Source: Fulvimarina endophytica
Lineage (GTDB): Bacteria; Pseudomonadota; Alphaproteobacteria; Rhizobiales; Rhizobiaceae
NCBI RefSeq assembly: GCF_003403015.1
Contig: NZ_QURL01000008.1
Location: forward strand, 62,001 to 126,000
DNA length: 64,000 nt
Direction: 5' to 3'
Shown: piece after piece, positions 16,386 to 26,063 of the stretch
How the letters are laid out: every line of letters begins with the position of its first letter
How positions within the stretch are numbered: position 1 is the stretch's first letter
Program-made: the position numbers and the translations under genes
The notes under the pieces: generated by a model
What the model was told of the DNA's origin: nothing
Seen by the model: only the letters and a program-made list of their open reading frames with translations
Databases searched by the model: none

Positions 16386-17854
16386 GCGAGCTGCCGTCCT
16401 TCCAGTCCTATATCGATGGCGTCTTCACCGATGGAGAGGCGGGCTTCGACAGTCTCGATCCCGCAACCGGCAGGGTCTGGGCGAGGATGCCGGAGGCTCG
16501 CGAGCGCGATGTCGACGCGGCCGTCTCGGCGGCCGACAGGGCCTTTCACACGGGCCCGTGGCCGAGGATGAACGCCAGCGCGCGGGGCAAGCTCCTGTCG
16601 CGGCTCGCCGACCTCGTCGCCGAGAATGCGGCACGCCTTGCCGAGATCGAGACGCGGGATACCGGCAAGATCATCCGCGAAACCTCGGCACAGATCGCCT
16701 ATGTCGCCGAATATTATCGGTATTATGCGGGCCTTGCGGACAAGATCGAAGGTGCCGTGCTGCCGATCGACAAGCCGGACATGACGGTCTGGGTCAAGCG
16801 CGAGCCGCTCGGCGTCGTCGCCGCGATCGTGCCGTGGAACAGCCAGCTCTTCCTTGCCGCCGTCAAGCTCGGCCCGGCCCTTGCGGCCGGCTGCACGGTG
16901 GTCCTGAAGGCGTCCGAGGACGGGCCGGCTCCGCTCCTGGAATTTGCCCGGCTGATCGACGAGGCGGGTTTTCCCAAAGGCGTCGTCAACGTCATTACGG
17001 GTTTCGGGCCATATTGCGGTGTGGCCCTGACGCGGCATCCGAAGATTGCCCATGTCGCCTTTACCGGCGGCCCCGAGACCGCGCGCCGCGTCGTTGCGAA
17101 TTCGGCCGAAAATCTCGCCTCCACCTCGCTCGAACTCGGCGGCAAGTCGCCGTTCATCGTGTTCGCCGACGCCGACCTCGACAGCGCCTGCAACGCGCAG
17201 GTCGCCGGGATCTTCGCAGCAAGCGGCCAGAGCTGCGTCGCCGGATCGCGGCTTCTCGTGGAGGCTTCGATCAAGGACGAGTTCGTGGAAAGGCTGACGA
17301 AAAAGGCCGAGGCCATCGTGACCGGCTCGCCGCTCGAGACCGCAACGGAGCTCGGACCGCTCTGCACGAAGCGCCAGCGCGACCATATCCAGGCGCTCGT
17401 CGACAGGGCTTCCGCCTCCGGAGCCCGGATCGTCACCGGCGGCGTCATGGGCGATGGCGAGGGCTGGTACTATCCGCCCACCATCATCGATTGCGACGGT
17501 GTCGATTCCCCATCCCTGACCGAAGAATTCTTCGGCCCGGTCCTGTCCGTCGTCTCGTTCGCGAACGAGGCGGAGGCTCTGAGGATCGCCAATGACAGCG
17601 CCTTCGGCCTTGCATCGGGCGTCTTCACCAATAATCTGGCGCGTGCACACCGGATGGCGGACGGCCTGCGTGCAGGGGTCGTCTGGCTGAACACCTATCG
17701 CGCCGTTTCTCCGATCGCGCCCTTCGGCGGCTACAAGATGTCGGGCCACGGGCGTGAAGGCGGCCTTGCGGCCGCTCTCGACTACACGCGAACGAAGACG
17801 GTCTGGCTGCGGACATCCGAAGAGCCCATTCCCGATCCTTTCGTCATGCGTTGA
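16382..17854 (+). CDS. NAD(P)-dependent aldehyde dehydrogenase
   Basis: This 490-aa aldehyde dehydrogenase superfamily member shows the Rossmann stretch FTGGPETARRVV, the catalytic Glu in LELGGKSPF and the catalytic Cys in ASGQSCVAGSR. PFGGYKMSGHGREGG lies near the C-terminus. It overlaps the LLM gene by four bases and would oxidise an aldehyde made by the monooxygenase or hydrolase steps to the acid. The closest recognisable group is betaine/aminobutyraldehyde-type ALDH, but this does not define the substrate. Confidence 0.92.
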   Translation: MSELPSFQSYIDGVFTDGEAGFDSLDPATGRVWARMPEARERDVDAAVSAADRAFHTGPWPRMNASARGKLLSRLADLVAENAARLAEIETRDTGKIIRETSAQIAYVAEYYRYYAGLADKIEGAVLPIDKPDMTVWVKREPLGVVAAIVPWNSQLFLAAVKLGPALAAGCTVVLKASEDGPAPLLEFARLIDEAGFPKGVVNVITGFGPYCGVALTRHPKIAHVAFTGGPETARRVVANSAENLASTSLELGGKSPFIVFADADLDSACNAQVAGIFAASGQSCVAGSRLLVEASIKDEFVERLTKKAEAIVTGSPLETATELGPLCTKRQRDHIQALVDRASASGARIVTGGVMGDGEGWYYPPTIIDCDGVDSPSLTEEFFGPVLSVVSFANEAEALRIANDSAFGLASGVFTNNLARAHRMADGLRAGVVWLNTYRAVSPIAPFGGYKMSGHGREGGLAAALDYTRTKTVWLRTSEEPIPDPFVMR

Positions 17855-17939
17855 GGCCGTCCCGGGAGGGAGCAGGCCTTACCGCATCGCCAATGAACGA
17901 TCCAAGACCTTCAATTCGGTGATCAAAGGGAAAACCATC

Positions 17940-18947
17940 ATGAAGATGCTTCTGACGAGCGTTGCCTCGCTTGCCGTCCTCGTTTCCGGCGCGAAGGCGC
18001 AGGAATCGATGGTGTTCACCAGCTGGGGCGGCACCACCCAGGATGCCCAGATCGAAGCATGGGCCGAGCCCTTCAGCAGCGAAAGCGGCATCAACGTTCT
18101 TCAGGACGGTCCGACGGACTACGGCAAGCTGAAGGCGATGGTCGAGGCCGACGGTGTCAGCTGGGACGTCGTCGATGTCGAGGGCGACTACGCCATTCAG
18201 GCCGGCGAGCAGGACCTGCTCGAGCCGCTCGATTTCTCGGTCATCGACAAGACCGATCTCGACGAGCGCTTCGTCACCGATCATTCGGTCGGCAGCTTCT
18301 ATTATTCCTTCGTCATCGGCTGCAACGAGGGCGCGGTCTCCGAGTGTCCGAAAACCTGGGCCGACCTCTTCGATACGGACAAGTTCCCCGGCAAGCGGAC
18401 CTTCTACAAGTGGTCCGCGCCGGGCGTGATCGAGGCCGCGCTTCTCGCCGACGGCGTTTCGCCGGACGCGCTCTATCCGCTCGATCTCGATCGCGCCTTC
18501 GCAAAGCTCGATACGATCAAGGACGACATCATCTGGTGGTCCGGCGGCGCACAGTCCCAGCAGCTGCTCGCCTCCGCCGAAGCGCCGTTCGGCAGCTTCT
18601 GGAACGGGCGCCTTTCTGCCCTTTCCGAGAGCGGCGTGCCTGTCTCGATGTCCTGGGATCAGAACATCACCGCGGCCGACTCCCTGGTCGTTCCGAAGGG
18701 CGCGAAGAACAAGGATGCCGCGATGCGGTTCATCGCCTATGCGACATCGCCCGAGGCCCAGGCGAAGATGGCCGAGCTGACCGGCTATGCGCCGATCAAC
18801 ACCAAATCGCCCGAACTGATGGACGAAGACCGCGCCGCGACCCTGCCGGACCGGCAGACCGAAACCCAGGTCAATGCCGATATGGCCTATTGGGCCAAGA
18901 ACCGCGACGCGATCGCCTCGCGCTGGTACGCCTGGCAGACCGAGTAA
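17940..18947 (+). CDS. ABC transporter substrate-binding protein (polyamine/opine type)
   Basis: This 335-aa periplasmic protein has a clear signal peptide (MKMLLTSVASLAVLVSGAKA, cleavage before QES). The mature part begins VFTSWGGTTQ as in PotD/PotF-like proteins, with DVVDVEGDYAI and SWDQNITAADSLVVPKGAKN later. It binds the compound imported by the permeases and ATPase encoded downstream. The start at 17940 was chosen because the signal peptide begins there; the longer frame would read into the ALDH gene. The ligand is probably a cationic or amine compound, by family only. Confidence 0.9.
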   Translation: MKMLLTSVASLAVLVSGAKAQESMVFTSWGGTTQDAQIEAWAEPFSSESGINVLQDGPTDYGKLKAMVEADGVSWDVVDVEGDYAIQAGEQDLLEPLDFSVIDKTDLDERFVTDHSVGSFYYSFVIGCNEGAVSECPKTWADLFDTDKFPGKRTFYKWSAPGVIEAALLADGVSPDALYPLDLDRAFAKLDTIKDDIIWWSGGAQSQQLLASAEAPFGSFWNGRLSALSESGVPVSMSWDQNITAADSLVVPKGAKNKDAAMRFIAYATSPEAQAKMAELTGYAPINTKSPELMDEDRAATLPDRQTETQVNADMAYWAKNRDAIASRWYAWQTE

Positions 18948-18968
18948 GTCTGACCTTCGCCCATCGCA

Positions 18969-18991
18969 GCGCCGCGGCAGACCCGCGGCGC
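18969..18991 (+). terminator. Hairpin between binding-protein and permease genes
   Basis: A perfect 9-bp GC stem (GCGCCGCGG/CCGCGGCGC) with loop CAGAC lies 22 bp after the binding-protein stop, followed by CCTTCCTCT. Hairpins at this place often stabilise the binding-protein message or partly stop transcription, so that the binding protein exceeds the membrane components. Confidence 0.6.
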
Positions 18992-19022
18992 CCTTCCTCT
19001 CGAACGTCCAGCGGGAAACGAG

Positions 19023-19904
19023 ATGTCGAGCCTCACCGAGAGCCGGTCCGTGACGGGCAGGCAAGGCGGACGCCGAATGCCGAGACTCTTCGGTGAGGTC
19101 GGCCCTGCGCTTCCGGCGTTCCTGCTCATCGTCTTCTTCTTCGTCGCGCCGGTGGTCGCGCTGCTCCTGCGCAGTGTCCTCGAACCGGTGCCGGGGCTTC
19201 AGAACTACGAGACCCTGCTCGGCTCGGCGACCTATATCGGCGTCTTCGCCAACACCTTCATCGTCTCGACCGTCGTCACCGCCGCGGCTCTCGCCATCGG
19301 TTTCCCGGTCGCCTGGGCACTCGTCGTCATGCCTATGACCTGGAGCCGGATCGTCTTCGCGATCCTGATCCTGTCCATGTGGACCAATCTCCTGGCGCGC
19401 ACCTATGCCTGGATGGTTCTGCTGCAGCGCACCGGACTGATCAACAAGATGCTGATGGCCGTCGGCCTCACCGACGAGCCGCTGACGCTCGTGAACAATC
19501 TCACCGGCGTGACGATCGGCATGACCTATATCATGCTGCCCTTCGTCATCCTGCCGCTCTACGGCGTGATCTCCAATATCGACAAGGCGGTTCTGAGAGC
19601 CGCGGCCCTGTGCGGCGCCAATCGCTGGCAGGCGCTGACCCGTGTTCTTCTGCCGCTCGCCGCACCGGGCATGGCTGCCGGAGGGCTCATGGTCTTCGTC
19701 ATGTCCCTCGGCTATTTCGTCACGCCGGCTCTTCTCGGGGGCACGTCGAACATGATGCTCGCCGAACTGATCGCGCAGCTCGTCCAGTCCCTGACCGACT
19801 GGGGTCTCGGAAGCGCGGCGGCCTTCGTCCTCCTCCTGTCGACCCTCGTTCTCTACGGTTTGATGCTCAAGTTTTTCGGAACGTCCCGGCTCGGAGGGCA
19901 GTAG
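19023..19904 (+). CDS. ABC transporter permease (PotB-like)
   Basis: This 293-aa integral membrane protein has about six hydrophobic segments, the first around residues 25-48 (LPAFLLIVFFFVAPVVALLL). The cytoplasmic EAA loop reads AAALCGANRWQALTRVLLPLAAPGM near 195-220 and contacts the ATPase. It belongs to the spermidine/putrescine permease subfamily. It follows the hairpin after the binding-protein gene and lies 2 bp before the second permease. Confidence 0.9.
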   Translation: MSSLTESRSVTGRQGGRRMPRLFGEVGPALPAFLLIVFFFVAPVVALLLRSVLEPVPGLQNYETLLGSATYIGVFANTFIVSTVVTAAALAIGFPVAWALVVMPMTWSRIVFAILILSMWTNLLARTYAWMVLLQRTGLINKMLMAVGLTDEPLTLVNNLTGVTIGMTYIMLPFVILPLYGVISNIDKAVLRAAALCGANRWQALTRVLLPLAAPGMAAGGLMVFVMSLGYFVTPALLGGTSNMMLAELIAQLVQSLTDWGLGSAAAFVLLLSTLVLYGLMLKFFGTSRLGGQ

Positions 19905-19906
19905 GC

Positions 19907-20710
19907 ATGCTTCTCGACTTCGATCGCCTCGGCTGGTGGCGCTGGGCACTGGGCGGCTTCACGGCAGCGGTCGCCGCGTTCCTCCTCCTGCCCATCGTCT
20001 TCATCGCCGCTCTCTCTTTCGGCTCGTCCCAATGGCTGATCTTCCCGCCGCCCTCGTGGACGACCCGATGGTATAGCGAGCTCTTCGCCGACCAGCGTTG
20101 GCTCGATGCGGCCCTCAACAGCCTGAAGATCGGTCTCGTCGTCACCGTTCTCTCGGTCGTCATCGGCCTTGCTGCGTCCTTCGCTCTCGTGCGCGGCAGG
20201 TTTCGCGGCCGCGAAACGCTGAAGGCGCTGTTCCTGACGCCGATGATCCTTCCCGTCGTGGTTCTCGCGGTGGCTCTCTATGCGTTCTTTCTCAGGCTCG
20301 GCATCAACGGCACGATGACGGGCTTCGTCATCGCCCATCTTCTCGTCGCCCTGCCGTTCTCCATCCTCGCTCTCACCACCGCGCTCGAAGGCTTCGACAA
20401 GTCGATCGAGGACGCGGCGATCCTGTGCGGCGCCTCTCCCTTCGAGGCGAAGATGCGCGTGACCCTGCCGGGCATTTCGGCAGGTCTCTTCTCGGCTGCG
20501 ATCTTCTCGTTCCTCACCTCCTGGGACGAGGTCGTCCTTGCGATCTTTATGGCGAGCCCAACCCTGCAGACGCTTCCCGTCCGCATCTGGTCGACGCTGA
20601 GGCAGGACCTCACACCCGTGGTCGCCAGCGTCTCGACGCTCCTCGTCCTCGTGACGATCGTCCTGATGCTGCTCGTCGCTCTCATTCGCAAAGGACTGTC
20701 GAAGCCATGA
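19907..20710 (+). CDS. ABC transporter permease (PotC-like)
   Basis: This 267-aa membrane permease pairs with the preceding gene. Hydrophobic segments begin near residue 12, and the EAA loop reads DAAILCGASPFEAKMRVTLPG near 160-180. The start is the ATG at 19907, two bases after the previous stop. Its own stop overlaps the ATPase start (ATGA). The open frame continues far upstream out of frame with the first permease and was not used. Confidence 0.9.
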   Translation: MLLDFDRLGWWRWALGGFTAAVAAFLLLPIVFIAALSFGSSQWLIFPPPSWTTRWYSELFADQRWLDAALNSLKIGLVVTVLSVVIGLAASFALVRGRFRGRETLKALFLTPMILPVVVLAVALYAFFLRLGINGTMTGFVIAHLLVALPFSILALTTALEGFDKSIEDAAILCGASPFEAKMRVTLPGISAGLFSAAIFSFLTSWDEVVLAIFMASPTLQTLPVRIWSTLRQDLTPVVASVSTLLVLVTIVLMLLVALIRKGLSKP

Positions 20711-21789
20711 CCGTTCCCTTTCTCAAGATCGACGGCATCCGCAAGGAATACGGGCCGGTCGTCGCGGTGGAGGACGTCAATCTCACCATCGAGCGCGGCG
20801 AACTCGTCACCTTTCTGGGACCGTCCGGCTCCGGCAAGAGCACGACCCTCTACATCCTTGCCGGCTTCGAGAAGCCGACCCTCGGGGACATCCGCCTGAA
20901 CGGACAGACACTCCTGTCGACCCCGTCCCACCAGCGCAATATCGGCATGGTGTTCCAGCGCTATACGCTGTTTCCCCATCTCTCGGTCGGCGACAACATC
21001 GCCTTTCCCCTGAAGGTCAGGCGCAAGTCGAAAGCGGACGTGACCGAGCGCGTACGCGAGATGCTGAAACTCGTGCGGCTGGAGGGCTACGAGGATCGCA
21101 AGCCCGCCATGATGTCCGGAGGCCAGCAGCAGCGCGTCGCCTTGGCGCGCGCGCTCGCCTACGATCCGCCCATCCTCCTCATGGACGAACCGCTGTCGGC
21201 CCTCGACAAGAAGCTCCGCGACGAGCTTCAGCACGAGATCCGCCGCATCCATCACGAGACGGATGTGACGATCCTCTACGTGACCCACGATCAGGAAGAG
21301 GCTTTGCGGCTTTCCGACCGAATCGCGGTCTTCTCGAAGGGGCGGATCGACCAGGTGGGAACGGGACCCGAACTCTATGCCGATCCGGCGACCCGCTTCG
21401 TCGCCGAATTCGTGGGGGACAGCGACTTCCTCTCCTGCAGGGTGACCCATTCGCAAGGCGGGCGCGCCAATGTGGTTCTGGGTGGTGATTTCGCAGTCGA
21501 GGGGGTGCCTCTCCACGACGAACGCGGAACGCCGGGCGAGGGCGCTCTCCTGCTTCGCCCCGAGCGGATCGATCTCTCGAGGAGCGAGCCGACCGGCTGG
21601 CGCGGTCTTCCCGTGCGCGTCGACGATGTCACGTTTCTCGGCAGCAATGTCCATGTCATCGCGCAAACCGGTTGGGGCGAGACCGTTTCAGTCCGCCTTC
21701 CGTTCGGTCACGAGCATATCTCGGGTCTGTCGCGAGGCGACGAGGCCTGGCTCCGCTTCGATCCGAACGAGGCGCATGTCTTCGTCTGA
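20707..21789 (+). CDS. ABC transporter ATP-binding protein (PotA-like)
   Basis: This 360-aa ATPase energises the PotABCD-like importer. It has Walker A (GPSGSGKST, near 38-46), a Q-loop (MVFQRYTLFPHL), signature MSGGQQQRVALARAL (Met in place of the usual Leu), Walker B (ILLMDEPLSALD) and an H-loop (YVTHDQEEAL). The C-terminal TOBE domain spans about residues 270-360. It is translationally coupled to the second permease. Confidence 0.94.
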   Translation: MTVPFLKIDGIRKEYGPVVAVEDVNLTIERGELVTFLGPSGSGKSTTLYILAGFEKPTLGDIRLNGQTLLSTPSHQRNIGMVFQRYTLFPHLSVGDNIAFPLKVRRKSKADVTERVREMLKLVRLEGYEDRKPAMMSGGQQQRVALARALAYDPPILLMDEPLSALDKKLRDELQHEIRRIHHETDVTILYVTHDQEEALRLSDRIAVFSKGRIDQVGTGPELYADPATRFVAEFVGDSDFLSCRVTHSQGGRANVVLGGDFAVEGVPLHDERGTPGEGALLLRPERIDLSRSEPTGWRGLPVRVDDVTFLGSNVHVIAQTGWGETVSVRLPFGHEHISGLSRGDEAWLRFDPNEAHVFV

Positions 21790-21965
21790 GCCCCCTTGCC
21801 TGTGCGTGCTGCGATGCGCGGGCGGAGCCGGGACTATAATATGGAAGCCAGGCATATCTATGCGTCGCCGGCATCGCCCGCATCGCGTATGGAGCGTGGT
21901 CGAAGCGAGGACGGTGCCGTCGAAGACGGCTCGGGTCCCTGTGACAGCAATCGAAAGGGAACCCA

Positions 21966-22664
21966 ATGGCCACGACGATCAAGGAGGCTGACCTCGGCAT
22001 TCGCGTGGACAGGCCGACCAAGACCCTCAGGGAACTGACGCTCGAAAAGATGCGGGAGGCGATCCTCACCTCGCATTTCAAGCCCGGCGAGCGCCTCGTG
22101 GAGCGCGATCTCTGCGCCCAGCTCGGCGTCAGCCGGACCATCGTCCGCGAGGTTCTTCGGCATCTCGAATCCGAAGGTCTGGTCGCGAGCCTTCCCAATC
22201 GCGGTCCCATCGTCGCGGAGACGACGGCCGAGGACGCCTGGCAGATCTACAGCATTCGGGCAGCGCTCGAATCCATGGCGGCGGAGGCCTGCGCCGAACT
22301 CGCCCCGGAGGACGCCATCGAGGACATGGGAGAGGCGCTGCTGGCGATCGAGAAGGCCTATGAGGCCAAGAGCCCGCCGGCGGTGCTGGAGGCGACGAAG
22401 ACCTTCTACGAGATCATGTTCCATGCGGCGGGCCAGGCCATGGCCTGGTCGATCGTCTCCTCGCTGATGCTGCGCATCAATCGCCTTCGCTCCCTGACCA
22501 TCGCGGATCGGGCGCGTGACAAGGACGGCCCGCGCGAGATGCGCGCGATCCTCGATGCCATCGCATCGCGAGATCCGGCGAAGGCGGGACTTGCGGCACG
22601 CCATCACGTCGAGCAGGCCTCATCCATCGCACGCCGGATCATCGCGCCGCCCAGACAGTCCTGA
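21966..22664 (+). CDS. GntR-family regulator, FCD type
   Basis: This 232-aa protein has an N-terminal winged helix (about 22-85; KPGERLVERDLCAQLGVSRTIVREVLRHLESEGLV) and an all-helical FCD ligand-binding domain. It lies 176 bp downstream of the ABC ATPase gene in the same orientation. It is the natural candidate for controlling the DUF1185-monooxygenase-ABC operon, whose promoter carries TTGGCATACCAA. FCD regulators usually bind small carboxylates; the effector here is unknown. Confidence 0.9.
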   Translation: MATTIKEADLGIRVDRPTKTLRELTLEKMREAILTSHFKPGERLVERDLCAQLGVSRTIVREVLRHLESEGLVASLPNRGPIVAETTAEDAWQIYSIRAALESMAAEACAELAPEDAIEDMGEALLAIEKAYEAKSPPAVLEATKTFYEIMFHAAGQAMAWSIVSSLMLRINRLRSLTIADRARDKDGPREMRAILDAIASRDPAKAGLAARHHVEQASSIARRIIAPPRQS

Positions 22665-22728
22665 AAGGTCGCCGGGACCCCGCCGCCACGGGCCCGACCT
22701 CAAGGTCCGATCGGCGTCAGCGCGCCGC

Positions 22729-23622
22729 TTACGAGGATCGTCCCTTCCTGTTGCGGAAGGCGTCGCAGGATTCGGGCATCATGGCGCCGCCATATCCGTT
22801 GTCGTTCAGCCAATCGAGTGCACTGAGAATTCCCTTCGCCGCCTCGTGGCTTGTGCCGGTTTCGGCGACGAGGCTCTGATAATAGGCGACGTCCTTGCGG
22901 GCATTGGCGTTCGAGAAGCGCATGGCGGAGACGTCCTGCGACAGGATGTAGGGACCGATCCTGTCGAGCGCCGCGCCGTAGCCGCCGCCGCGCTTGAGGC
23001 AGTCCACGAGAACCTCCGGCGCGATTCCGGTCTCCGCCGCGCAGGCCGCCGCTTCCGCAACGACGACCGCCGTTCCGAGCGATACGTAGTTGTGAAGCAG
23101 CTTCAGCGTCTGTCCCGCCCCGATCGGGCCGGCATGGAAGCGGTTCTCCGAGAACGCCTCGAGGATCGGCGTCAGATCCCTCACGACGTCCGCATCCCCT
23201 CCGATCAGGAGATTGAGCCGTCCCGCCTCGGCTTCGGCCGGCGTGCGGGTCATCGCGGCATCGACGAAGCGGCAACCGGCGGCCTCGACATGCCCGGCAA
23301 CGGTCCGGGTCTCGCTCGGAATTCCGGTCGAGCAGTCGACGACGACGGTTCCGGGCTTCAGCCGACGAACGAGCTCGTCGTCGCCGAGAAGGATCGTCCT
23401 GATTTCCCGGCTCCCGGTGACGCACAGGATCAGGACGTCGATCTTCGCAACGAGGCTCGCGGCATCGCTCTCCCGGCGGGCCCCGACGCTATCGAGATCC
23501 TCCGTGGGCTGGTTTCCGGCATGATCGAGATAATGGAGCGGCCAGCCTTTCGCGACGAGGTTGGCGGCGATGCCGTGCCCCATCATCCCGACGCCGATCA
23601 TTCCGACGGTTCGCTTGGTCAT
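22729..23622 (-). CDS. NAD-binding beta-hydroxyacid dehydrogenase (HIBADH family)
   Basis: This 297-aa enzyme has an N-terminal Rossmann motif GMIGVGMMGHGIAANL, a substrate region DCSTGIPSETRTV and a catalytic Lys in LKLLHNYVSLG. These are typical of 3-hydroxyisobutyrate, tartronate-semialdehyde (GarR/GlxR) and related dehydrogenases. It is the last gene of a minus-strand operon that follows the dctPQM TRAP genes and an isopropylmalate-type dehydrogenase, so it probably acts on an intermediate of the imported acid. The precise substrate cannot be read from the sequence. Confidence 0.88.
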   Translation of the reverse strand: MTKRTVGMIGVGMMGHGIAANLVAKGWPLHYLDHAGNQPTEDLDSVGARRESDAASLVAKIDVLILCVTGSREIRTILLGDDELVRRLKPGTVVVDCSTGIPSETRTVAGHVEAAGCRFVDAAMTRTPAEAEAGRLNLLIGGDADVVRDLTPILEAFSENRFHAGPIGAGQTLKLLHNYVSLGTAVVVAEAAACAAETGIAPEVLVDCLKRGGGYGAALDRIGPYILSQDVSAMRFSNANARKDVAYYQSLVAETGTSHEAAKGILSALDWLNDNGYGGAMMPESCDAFRNRKGRSS

Positions 23623-23647
23623 CTGGTTCCTTTTCCGCGAAAGCGTG

Positions 23648-24748
23648 TCAGTTCAGTGCCGAGAGGATCGCCCTCGTCATCCCGCTGCAACGCGCCGAGC
23701 CGCCGAGATCTGCCGGCACATGGTCGCCGGCGCCCAGAACGGCTTCCACGGCGCGTTCGATGCGAGCGGCGTCGCCCGCAAGGCTCTCGTCATCGTGGCG
23801 GTCCGAGAGCCAGCGCAGCATCATGACGGCCGACAGAACGGCCGCGACGGGGCTCGCCGCGTCCTGGCCGGCGATATCGGGCGCGGAGCCGTGCGCGCCC
23901 TGGAAGAGGCCGTGGCGGTCGCCGATCTCACCCGAGGGCGAGATGCCCATTCCTCCAACGGTCGCCGCGCCCAGATCGGAAATGATGTCGCCGAACATGT
24001 TTTCCGCGACGATCACGTCGTAGAAGTCCGGTCTCTTCACGAGATGGACGGTCATTGCGTCGGCATAGGCGTAATCGATGTCGATATCGGCGAAATCGGA
24101 TTTCACCTCGTCGCAGATCGAACGGAAGAAGGCGTAGCTCCGCAGGATGTTGGCCTTGTCGCAGACGGTGACGCGGCGCTTGCCGTCGCGCAGCGCACCC
24201 TTGCGCTTTCTGGAGAGATCGAAGGCGAAGCGCGCCACCCGCTCCGTGCCCTTGCGCGTGACGACGAGGCTGTCGGAGGCGACTTCGCCGCGAAGGAGGA
24301 CGCCGGCCCCGCGACTGGCGTAGAGCCCCTCGGTGTTTTCGCGGACGATGACATAGTCGATGCCGCCACCCTCGAAGGCGCGGAGCGGCGAGGTCACGCC
24401 TTTCAGGAGCTTGATCGGACGGACATTGGCATAAAGGTCGAGATCGAAGCGCAGCTTCAGATGAAGCTCGTTGCCGACCTCGGTGCCGTCCGGATAGACG
24501 ATGCCGGGTAGGCCTGCCGCGCCATGCAGGATCGCATCGCATTCGCGGCAGAGCTTGGCCGTCTCTGCGGGAAGGACGTCGCCCGTCTTCTGGTAGTGCC
24601 CGGCGCCACCATCGGCCATCACGAAATAGAACTTCGCCTCACCGCAGGCCTCCTTGACGATCTCCATCGCCGACCGGGCGACTTCCGGCCCGATGCCGTC
24701 GCCTTCGATCGTGGCGATCCGGTAGGTGGCTGGTCTGGCATGGGGCAT
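23648..24748 (-). CDS. Isocitrate/isopropylmalate dehydrogenase family enzyme
   Basis: This 366-aa beta-decarboxylating dehydrogenase is recognised from EGDGIGPEV at the N-terminus, RPIKLLKGV, VIVRENTEGLYA (substrate-binding Arg/Glu region) and the metal/NAD region NMFGDIISDLGA followed by GAHGSAPDIAG. The family includes IDH, LeuB, and D-malate/tartrate dehydrogenases. Genomic context beside a TRAP importer and a HIBADH-type enzyme argues for a catabolic hydroxy-acid role such as tartrate or D-malate rather than leucine synthesis. Confidence 0.85.
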   Translation of the reverse strand: MPHARPATYRIATIEGDGIGPEVARSAMEIVKEACGEAKFYFVMADGGAGHYQKTGDVLPAETAKLCRECDAILHGAAGLPGIVYPDGTEVGNELHLKLRFDLDLYANVRPIKLLKGVTSPLRAFEGGGIDYVIVRENTEGLYASRGAGVLLRGEVASDSLVVTRKGTERVARFAFDLSRKRKGALRDGKRRVTVCDKANILRSYAFFRSICDEVKSDFADIDIDYAYADAMTVHLVKRPDFYDVIVAENMFGDIISDLGAATVGGMGISPSGEIGDRHGLFQGAHGSAPDIAGQDAASPVAAVLSAVMMLRWLSDRHDDESLAGDAARIERAVEAVLGAGDHVPADLGGSARCSGMTRAILSALN

Positions 24749-24788
24749 CGATGGAATCCGGGTTCTCGCTCGGGGGGTGGGGGGACGA

Positions 24789-26063
24789 TCAGGTGAATAG
24801 GTCGCGGAAGAAGAGGGATATCTGCGGCACGTAGGTGATCAGGAGAAGCATCGAGAGGATGACGCAGAAGGGCACGATAAGCGGCACGAACATGCGCTGC
24901 ACCGGTATTCGTGCGACCTGCGCGGCGGCGAAGAGGTTGACGCCCAGCGGCGGCGTGATCATGCCGAGCGCGAGATTGATGACGATGACCATGCCGAAAT
25001 GCACGGGATCGATGCCGTAGCCGATGGCGATCGGGGCGAGGATCGGCCCGAGGACGAGGATCGCCGCCGAGGTTTCGACGAACATCCCGACAAGGAGAAG
25101 AAGGATATTCACGAACAGGAGGAAGCTCATCGGCGATTCGAAGAAGCCCTTGGCCCAGGACCCCACCACGCCCGGCAGGCCCGACAGCGCGACGAGGAAG
25201 GAGAACAGGCCGGCCGTCGCGATGATCAGCATGATCGCGACCGTCGAGATCGTGGCTGCACGGAAGATGCGTGGCAGATCGGCGATCGACATCTCGCGAT
25301 AGACGAAGAGACCGATGACGAGCGCATAGACCACGGAGACGGCCGCCGCCTCGGTCGGCGTGAAGATGCCGCCATAGATGCCGCCGAGGATGATGACCGG
25401 AAGCATCAGGGCCCAGAATGCGTCGAGAAAGCTCTTCAGAACCGGTTCGCTGTCGTCCCCGTCGGATTTCCCGATGCCTTTGATCCGGCACCAGACCTGC
25501 GTCATGACGACGAGCGCGGTCGCGATCAGGAGGCCCGGCCCGATGCCGGCCATGAAGAGCTGGGTGATCGAGGTTTCCGTCGCCACGCCATAGATGATGA
25601 GCGGCACCGAGGGAGGGATGATGACGCCGAGTTCGGCGGAACTCGCCTGGATCGTCGCGGCCATCGGGACGGGGTAGTTGTGCCGCGCCATCGCCGGCAC
25701 GAGGATCGCGCCGATGGCGAAGGTGGTCGCGACCGACGAGCCGGAAATCGAGGCGAAGATCATGCAGGTGACGACGCAGGTCGCGCCGAGGCCACCCTGG
25801 ACGCCGCCGACGAGCGACTTCGCGAAGTTGACGAGCCGTCGCGAGACGCCGCCCGAGGTCATCAGGTTTCCGGCCAGGATGAAGAACGGAACCGCCAGGA
25901 GAGGGAAGCTGTCGAGGGAGGTGAAGATCTTCTGGGGGATGACGAGGAGCGGCAGCGGCGAGAAGAAGCTGACGCCGACGATCGCCGCAAGGCCGATCGC
26001 GACCCCGACCGGAACGGAAAGAACGAAGAAGACGATCAGCGCGGTGACGAGAGCGGCGTTCAT
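24789..26063 (-). CDS. dctM: TRAP transporter large permease DctM
   Basis: This 424-aa membrane protein has about twelve hydrophobic segments. Family stretches are seen at FFVLSVPVGVAIGLAA, LDSFPLLAVPFFILAGNLM, IPPSVPLIIYG and TPPLGVNLF. It is the ion-coupled translocation subunit of a tripartite ATP-independent periplasmic importer. It overlaps the small permease by four bases. The importer serves the dehydrogenase cluster around it. Confidence 0.93.
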   Translation of the reverse strand: MNAALVTALIVFFVLSVPVGVAIGLAAIVGVSFFSPLPLLVIPQKIFTSLDSFPLLAVPFFILAGNLMTSGGVSRRLVNFAKSLVGGVQGGLGATCVVTCMIFASISGSSVATTFAIGAILVPAMARHNYPVPMAATIQASSAELGVIIPPSVPLIIYGVATETSITQLFMAGIGPGLLIATALVVMTQVWCRIKGIGKSDGDDSEPVLKSFLDAFWALMLPVIILGGIYGGIFTPTEAAAVSVVYALVIGLFVYREMSIADLPRIFRAATISTVAIMLIIATAGLFSFLVALSGLPGVVGSWAKGFFESPMSFLLFVNILLLLVGMFVETSAAILVLGPILAPIAIGYGIDPVHFGMVIVINLALGMITPPLGVNLFAAAQVARIPVQRMFVPLIVPFCVILSMLLLITYVPQISLFFRDLFT

